From: Gemmatales bacterium
GTDB lineage: Bacteria > Planctomycetota > Planctomycetia > Gemmatales > HRBIN36
DNA length: 35,390 bases
NCBI GenBank assembly: GCA_025055835.1
Contig: JANWWR010000049.1
Location: 1-35,390 of the forward strand
Reading direction: 5' to 3'
Positions 31,105 to 35,390 of this stretch are shown here, piece by piece. A program made the translations under genes and the position numbers. The notes beneath the pieces were generated by a model. The model was not told the origin of the DNA. It ran no database searches and saw only the letters and a list, made by a program, of their open reading frames with translations. Positions within the stretch are counted from its first letter, which is position 1. Each line of letters opens with the position of its first letter.

Positions 31105-33216
31105 ATGCCCCAGCTCAACCGCCTGCAATACGAGACCAGTCCGTACCTCCGCCAGCACGCAGCCAATCCCGTGGACTGGTACCCGTGGGGCGACGAGGCC
31201 CTGCGACGTGCCCGGGAAGAGGACAAGCCGATCTTCCTCAGCATCGGCTATTCGGCCTGTCACTGGTGCCACGTCATGGAGCACGAGAGCTTCAGCGATC
31301 CTGAAATTGCCGAGCTGATGAACCGCCATTTCATCAACATCAAGGTGGACCGCGAGGAACGGCCCGACCTCGATCAGATTTACATGGATGCGGTCATGGC
31401 TGTGACCGGACAGGGCGGTTGGCCGATGTCCGTCTGGTTGACTCCCGATCTGAAGCCGTTCTACGTCGGCACCTACTTTCCGCCCGATGACCGCTACGGC
31501 CGCCCCGGTTTCAAGCGCGTCCTCAAGGCCCTGGCCGACGCCTGGCGGGAACACCGCGATCAGCTTGTCCATCAGGCCGAGGCCGTCACGGAGCATCTTC
31601 GGGAACAGGCCCACCTGCACGACGACGGCGGCGAATTGTCTGTCGATCTGATCCGCGCCGCCCTCATCACCCTCGACCGCGCCTTCGATCCGCATTACGG
31701 CGGCTTCGGCCGAGCACCCAAGTTTCCCCACGTCTTCGAACTCAAGCTGCTGCTCCGCGCCGCCAAACGCTTCCAGGACCCGCAGGCCCTGGAAATGGTC
31801 GAAACCACCCTGGACCGCATGGCCCGTGGCGGCATCTACGACCACCTCGGCGGCGGCTTCCACCGCTACAGCACCGATGCCCGCTGGCTCGTGCCCCATT
31901 TCGAGAAGATGCTCTACGACAACGCCCTGCTCGCTCAGGTCTATCTCGAAGCGTATCAGGGCACCGGCAAGGAGGAATACCGCCGCGTCGTCGAGGAGAC
32001 CTTGGCTTGGGTGGAACGGGAAATGACCGATCCGGAGGGCGGCTTCTACAGCACCCTCGATGCCGACAGCGAAGGCGAGGAAGGCAAGTTCTACGTCTGG
32101 ACCTTCGACGAGGTCCGCGCTGTCCTCGGCAACGACGATGCTGAACTCTTCGCCGCCGTGTACGACGTGACCGAACCGGGCAACTGGGAAGGCCGCAACA
32201 TTCTGAACCGACCCAAGACGCTGGCCCAGGATGCCCGTCTGCTGAGGATGAGCGAAACGGAACTGGCTGACAAACTCCGTCCCCTTCGGCAAAAGCTTTT
32301 GGCAGCCAGAAATGGCCGGGTTCGACCGCTCCGGGACGACAAGATCATCACGGCCTGGAACGGTCTCATGATCGCGGCCTTCGCTCGAGCCGGTCAGGTG
32401 CTCGACCCGCATTACGCCGAGGTGGCTCGGCGAGCCGCCCGCTTTGTCCTGGACCGTCTCCGTGGCGCGGACGGTCGGCTGTTCCGCACCATCTCGCCCG
32501 GTTCGCCTCCGAAGTTTTCAGCCTACCTGGAGGATTACACCTGCCTGATCGACGCCCTGATCACGCTCTACGAAACCGACTTCGATCTTCCGTGGATGCG
32601 TGCCGCTCTCGACCTCACCGACATCGTCCTCCGCGACTTTCGAGACGAAGCCGAAGGCGGGTTTTTCTTTGTCGGGAGGGAGCATGAACCGCTCATCGTC
32701 CGGCAAAAAGACTTGCACGACGGCTCGACACCGAGCGGAAACTCGATGGCCGTCACCGCTTTGCTGCGGCTCGCCAAGCTGACCGGCAGACGCGACCTGG
32801 AAGACGAAGCGGTTCGGACGCTCCGACTGGCCCGGGCCCAGATCGAAGCAGCCCCGCTGGCCTTCGGTCAGATGCTCGTGGCCCTGGATTTCTACCTCGG
32901 TCCGGTCGATGAAGTTGCTGTCGTGGGACCGGCCAGCCAGCCCGAGACAAGAGAAGTGCTCAGTCTCATCCGTCGCGGATTCCGACCGAATCAGGTCGTC
33001 GCCTTTCTCGACACGGAGTTGCCGCCGGCGGAGCGAGAGCGGATCGCCGAGGTGATTCCCCTGCTGGCAGGCAAATCAGCGGTCGGCGGACAGGTCACGG
33101 TTTACGTTTGCCGGGATTTCACCTGTGCCGAGCCGCTGGTAGGGCTGGAAGCCGTGCGGCGGGGCAGGATACCTCATTCGCCGCAGACTTCACTCAACAC
33201 TTCCTCGGAAACGTAG
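31105..33216 (+). CDS. Thioredoxin-domain protein of the SPATA20/YyaL family (DUF255)
   Basis: A 703-residue protein with the family's usual two-part build. Residues 1-165 are a thioredoxin-like domain starting [25 protein letters not shown], with the CxxC motif [14 protein letters not shown] and [15 protein letters not shown]. The rest is an (alpha/alpha)6-barrel like GlcNAc 2-epimerase/cellobiose epimerases ([92 protein letters not shown]). The reaction is unknown. AGGTG precedes the ATG. The 3' end overlaps the convergent nuclease gene by 43 bases. Confidence 0.93.
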   Translation: MPQLNRLQYETSPYLRQHAANPVDWYPWGDEALRRAREEDKPIFLSIGYSACHWCHVMEHESFSDPEIAELMNRHFINIKVDREERPDLDQIYMDAVMAVTGQGGWPMSVWLTPDLKPFYVGTYFPPDDRYGRPGFKRVLKALADAWREHRDQLVHQAEAVTEHLREQAHLHDDGGELSVDLIRAALITLDRAFDPHYGGFGRAPKFPHVFELKLLLRAAKRFQDPQALEMVETTLDRMARGGIYDHLGGGFHRYSTDARWLVPHFEKMLYDNALLAQVYLEAYQGTGKEEYRRVVEETLAWVEREMTDPEGGFYSTLDADSEGEEGKFYVWTFDEVRAVLGNDDAELFAAVYDVTEPGNWEGRNILNRPKTLAQDARLLRMSETELADKLRPLRQKLLAARNGRVRPLRDDKIITAWNGLMIAAFARAGQVLDPHYAEVARRAARFVLDRLRGADGRLFRTISPGSPPKFSAYLEDYTCLIDALITLYETDFDLPWMRAALDLTDIVLRDFRDEAEGGFFFVGREHEPLIVRQKDLHDGSTPSGNSMAVTALLRLAKLTGRRDLEDEAVRTLRLARAQIEAAPLAFGQMLVALDFYLGPVDEVAVVGPASQPETREVLSLIRRGFRPNQVVAFLDTELPPAERERIAEVIPLLAGKSAVGGQVTVYVCRDFTCAEPLVGLEAVRRGRIPHSPQTSLNTSSET

Positions 33217-33572
33217 ATCGGCACCTTGAGGGTGACGGCAACGGCGATGGCATCGCTGGGTCGGGCATCGACTTCGATCAATTCGCCATCCATGCGGATG
33301 CGGAGCCGTGCGTAATACGTGTGGTCGCGCAGTTCGTTGATGTACACATCCTGCACCTCGCCGCCCATCTGGCTGACGATGTTGCCGATCAGGTCGTGCG
33401 TCAACGGCCGAGGCGAGGTCAGCCCCTTGACCCGTCGCTCGATGCTGCTGGCTTCAAAGATCCCGATGACGATAGGAAAATTGCGGTCGCCGTCCACTTC
33501 CTTAAGGACGATGAACTGCTGGTCCTGGACCTCGCTGATGACGATGCGTCGGAGCTCCATTTGCACAGGCAT
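33174..33572 (-). CDS. Bifunctional nuclease family protein (DUF151)
   Basis: A 132-residue protein with the DUF151 pattern: [21 protein letters not shown] at the start, [46 protein letters not shown] and the signature [25 protein letters not shown]. Family members include proteins with reported RNase/DNase activity. ATG at 33572 has GGGAGG at good distance; the open frame extends 23 codons further but starts in the leader. A promoter is visible at 33669-33640. It is convergent with the SPATA20-like gene, overlapping 43 bases. Confidence 0.93.
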   Translation of the reverse strand: MPVQMELRRIVISEVQDQQFIVLKEVDGDRNFPIVIGIFEASSIERRVKGLTSPRPLTHDLIGNIVSQMGGEVQDVYINELRDHTYYARLRIRMDGELIEVDARPSDAIAVAVTLKVPIYVSEEVLSEVCGE

Positions 33573-33639
33573 GGCAGCCTCCCTGGGTCCGCAGCAACAA
33601 GGGAATCCCGATGCCAGACCCTCTCGGTTCCTCCTGGCC

Positions 33640-33669
33640 ATCTTATGACGTGGCGCGCGAAAGGGTCAA
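33640..33669 (-). promoter_or_regulatory. Putative sigma-70 promoter of the DUF151 gene
   Basis: Minus strand: TTGACC (33669-33664), an 18-base spacer and TAAGAT (33645-33640; an alternative CATAAG gives 16 bases). It lies 68 bases upstream of the chosen start codon, in a non-coding gap. Confidence 0.55.
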
Positions 33670-33708
33670 GCAAAGGTCCCTGCCGGGGTCCGCAGCACGC
33701 CGACGTTG

Positions 33709-33954
33709 TTAGTCCTTCGGTTGGTCCTGCCCGGGTTCCTTCTTGGACTCCCCGGGGTCGGGTTTGGTCGGCGGCTCCTGCGGTTTGGGCTGACCGGCAG
33801 GTGCCTTGGTCCTCGGCGGACCTCCGGCGGCCACTGGCGGACTGGGATGCAGCGGAATCGTTGTCTGCGGAACATAATCGGGATTTCGCGGATCGCTGCC
33901 GCAACCCAGCCAGCCCGGCATCAGCAGGACCAATGCCAGAATGAACCGGCGCAT
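33709..33954 (-). CDS. Small Pro/Lys-rich lipoprotein
   Basis: An 81-residue protein with signal peptide and lipobox (MRRFILALVLLMPGWLGC, Cys18), then a low-complexity tail rich in Pro, Lys and Glu (APAGQPKPQEPPTKPDPGES...). No family recognised. The start at 33954 follows GAGGGGG and is preferred to an upstream open-frame start that lacks a signal peptide in the right place. It follows another tiny lipoprotein gene and a DUF1559 gene on the same strand, an arrangement often seen in planctomycetes. Confidence 0.72.
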   Translation of the reverse strand: MRRFILALVLLMPGWLGCGSDPRNPDYVPQTTIPLHPSPPVAAGGPPRTKAPAGQPKPQEPPTKPDPGESKKEPGQDQPKD

Positions 33955-34024
33955 ACAGACCCCCTCGTGGCACGGCCCGCAACGTGGCCGCTGCCTGGTC
34001 TTTCGGGCACGGGAAACCACGAAG

Positions 34025-34168
34025 CTATTCGGCGACTCCGGCGGGAGATGGTTTCTTCTCTTCCGGCGGCTTGATGGTCTCCTTGGGAATGGAGGCCTTG
34101 GGTCCGCCGCAGCCAATCGTCAGGGCCACAGCCACGAGAAGTACGAACAGGCAGAGGTGTCGCAACAT
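34025..34168 (-). CDS. Tiny lipoprotein downstream of the DUF1559 gene
   Basis: A 47-residue protein: signal peptide MLRHLCLFVLLVAVALTIGC with Cys20 as lipidation site, followed by GGPKASIPKETIKPPEEKKP and a short end. TCGGAGAAC upstream of the ATG is a good ribosome-binding site. The mature part is only 28 residues, Pro/Lys-rich. It is easily missed because of its size. Short lipoproteins of this kind follow DUF1559 genes in many planctomycetes; the function is unknown. Confidence 0.72.
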   Translation of the reverse strand: MLRHLCLFVLLVAVALTIGCGGPKASIPKETIKPPEEKKPSPAGVAE

Positions 34169-34186
34169 GGAGTTCTCCGAAGTAAA

Positions 34187-34225
34187 GCGGTCCCGAGCAG
34201 GAAACGAAGTCCGACCCGGGACCGC
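34187..34225 (-). terminator. Terminator-like or attenuator hairpin after the DUF1559 gene
   Basis: GCGGTCCCG and CGGGACCGC pair perfectly over 9 bp around a 21-base loop and, on the minus strand, are followed by TTTACTT. The T-run is poor, so it may only weaken transcription into the small lipoprotein genes. Confidence 0.45.
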
Positions 34226-34243
34226 AGAGAGAGTCAGACGGAA

Positions 34244-35329
34244 TCAATCCAACAAGGCGCTGGTTTCCTGGTTGCGGCCGTCATTACGCCCGGACAGCTG
34301 TTGCAGGACGAACCAGTCCTGCGAAGCCGGGTTGCGGACGGTTGTCTGGCCGAAGCGGACACCGCGGGTCGAGCCGTCGCCGAAGGCGAACTGCACCACC
34401 GCCGCATGCATGCTGCTGAAGCGGACGACGTGGGCCCCGGTGGTTGTCGAGTTAGCTGGATCGCCGATCATCGTGCCGCGGCCAAGACCAAACTTCGTCC
34501 CCAGGCAACCCGCACCCATCCATCCCCAGGCCCAGCTTCGCTGCCGTTGCGGCCCGACGTCAATGCCGCCTTCGCCGAACATGAGCGTGTTGCTCGTGCC
34601 GTCCAGGGTTGACAATTGACCGAGCGTCAGCCGTGTGCGATTGCCGAATACGCCCTTGTATTCCGCGAGATTGACGCCGGGTCCGTCGGCGGTTGAGGGA
34701 CCGTTGAGGGCGAACTCCCCATTGGCTCCGGCGACGCCCACGTAGTTCGTGCGACCCAGGTCTTGGTAATTGACAAACCACGCCCAGCCAGTCGAAATGC
34801 CGAACTGATGCAAGTACACAATCACGCCGAACGAGGATCCCGACCGGGGTGACAAATCTTCATAGAGCGTGTCGGACGGGCACTGGAACATCTTGAAGCG
34901 GGAGTGAGCTAGCGTCCAGTCGGGATTGCGGTTCCACCAGGCGCTGGCGTTAGGTGTTGTGCCTACCGGCGGCGGATAGTTGTCGATTCCCATGTTGGTG
35001 CCGAGTTGCTTGAAGACGTTGTCCTGTTCAAGATAAGGCAACAGCAGGCAGAGCACGCCAACAGATTGGAAGTTGTACGACGGCGGCCACTCGTCTCCTG
35101 GTCGGGGACCGAGATAGCCGGGCGGCAGCTGGTTGAAGTCGTTGTGGTAGTTGTGGGCCGCGATGGCGATCTGCCGCAGATTGCTGGCGCACAGCATCTT
35201 GTTGGCCGCCTCGCGGACCTTTTGCACGGCCGGCAGGAGGAGTGCCATCAGGATGGCAATGATGGCGATCACCACGAGTAGTTCGATCAGGGTGAACGCC
35301 GAGCGGAAACGCGGTTTCCCAGAGAACAT
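34244..35329 (-). CDS. DUF1559 protein with type II prepilin-like N-terminus
   Basis: A 361-residue protein. The N-terminus [31 protein letters not shown] is a classic type II secretion pseudopilin/prepilin cleavage site and helix. Then comes the DUF1559 body ([26 protein letters not shown]) and the C-terminal block [20 protein letters not shown], corresponding to the family's H-x-G-G-x-x-x-x-x-DGS region. Planctomycetes encode dozens of such proteins; they are thought to be exported surface proteins. ATG at 35329 has GGAGGG six bases upstream; an open frame continues to 35389 near the window edge. It should be processed by a type II-type prepilin peptidase that is not in the window, not by TadV. 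Confidence 0.93.
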   Translation of the reverse strand: MFSGKPRFRSAFTLIELLVVIAIIAILMALLLPAVQKVREAANKMLCASNLRQIAIAAHNYHNDFNQLPPGYLGPRPGDEWPPSYNFQSVGVLCLLLPYLEQDNVFKQLGTNMGIDNYPPPVGTTPNASAWWNRNPDWTLAHSRFKMFQCPSDTLYEDLSPRSGSSFGVIVYLHQFGISTGWAWFVNYQDLGRTNYVGVAGANGEFALNGPSTADGPGVNLAEYKGVFGNRTRLTLGQLSTLDGTSNTLMFGEGGIDVGPQRQRSWAWGWMGAGCLGTKFGLGRGTMIGDPANSTTTGAHVVRFSSMHAAVVQFAFGDGSTRGVRFGQTTVRNPASQDWFVLQQLSGRNDGRNQETSALLD

Positions 35330-35390
35330 GAGCAACCCTCCGAACAAGGAAAATGAATCGGTCAACGGCACACGCCGTTTCTGAGCCAAG

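Overview
The window looks like chromosomal DNA from a GC-rich planctomycete, probably of the Gemmata/Gemmatales group. The main pointers are a DUF1559 protein with a prepilin-type N-terminus followed by tiny lipoproteins, a sigma/anti-sigma/exported-protein operon, Cys-rich secretory tails, and frequent GTG/TTG starts. There are no mobile elements, rRNA genes or CRISPR arrays. Taxonomy is inferred from gene content only.

Positions 1-13610 (minus strand) hold a tRNA-Pro gene and a large Tad/Flp (type IVb) pilus operon. In transcription order this reads: promoter (~13600), a c-di-GMP-I (GEMM) riboswitch (13510-13422), an intrinsic terminator (13405-13351), three 57-residue Flp pilins, another intrinsic terminator, prepilin peptidase (tadV/cpaA), cpaB/rcpC, secretin (rcpA/cpaC), tadZ/cpaE, tadA/cpaF, tadB and tadC. 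These are followed by a lipoprotein with OmpA-like sequence character, a 70-residue membrane protein, a MoxR-like AAA+ ATPase and a TPR lipoprotein (tadD-like). The pseudopilins TadE/TadF and TadG are not seen. The riboswitch and terminator placed ahead of the pilin genes are the most notable discovery here: they imply that intracellular c-di-GMP controls transcription of a whole Tad adhesion pilus operon in cis.

Positions 13660-19029 (plus strand) carry an unusual fusion of an alpha/alpha-toroid (prenyltransferase/terpene-cyclase-like) domain to DUF362, then rlmN, then a translationally coupled ECF sigma factor, membrane anti-sigma factor and exported helical protein. Positions 20018-19026 and 20898-20002 (minus) are gluQRS and an alpha/beta hydrolase.

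Positions 21084-26423 (plus) form a tightly packed sugar cassette: a DegT-type aminotransferase, a GNAT acetyltransferase and two large GT4-like glycosyltransferases, each with a hydrophobic segment at the same place. This suggests synthesis and transfer of an N-acylated amino sugar to a surface glycan. Next to it on the minus strand are lptF/G-like permease, rseP-type site-2 protease and dxr. The right end holds a SPATA20/YyaL-like thioredoxin-domain protein (plus), a DUF151 bifunctional nuclease (minus), two tiny lipoproteins and a DUF1559 protein (minus). Three convergent gene pairs overlap at their 3' ends.
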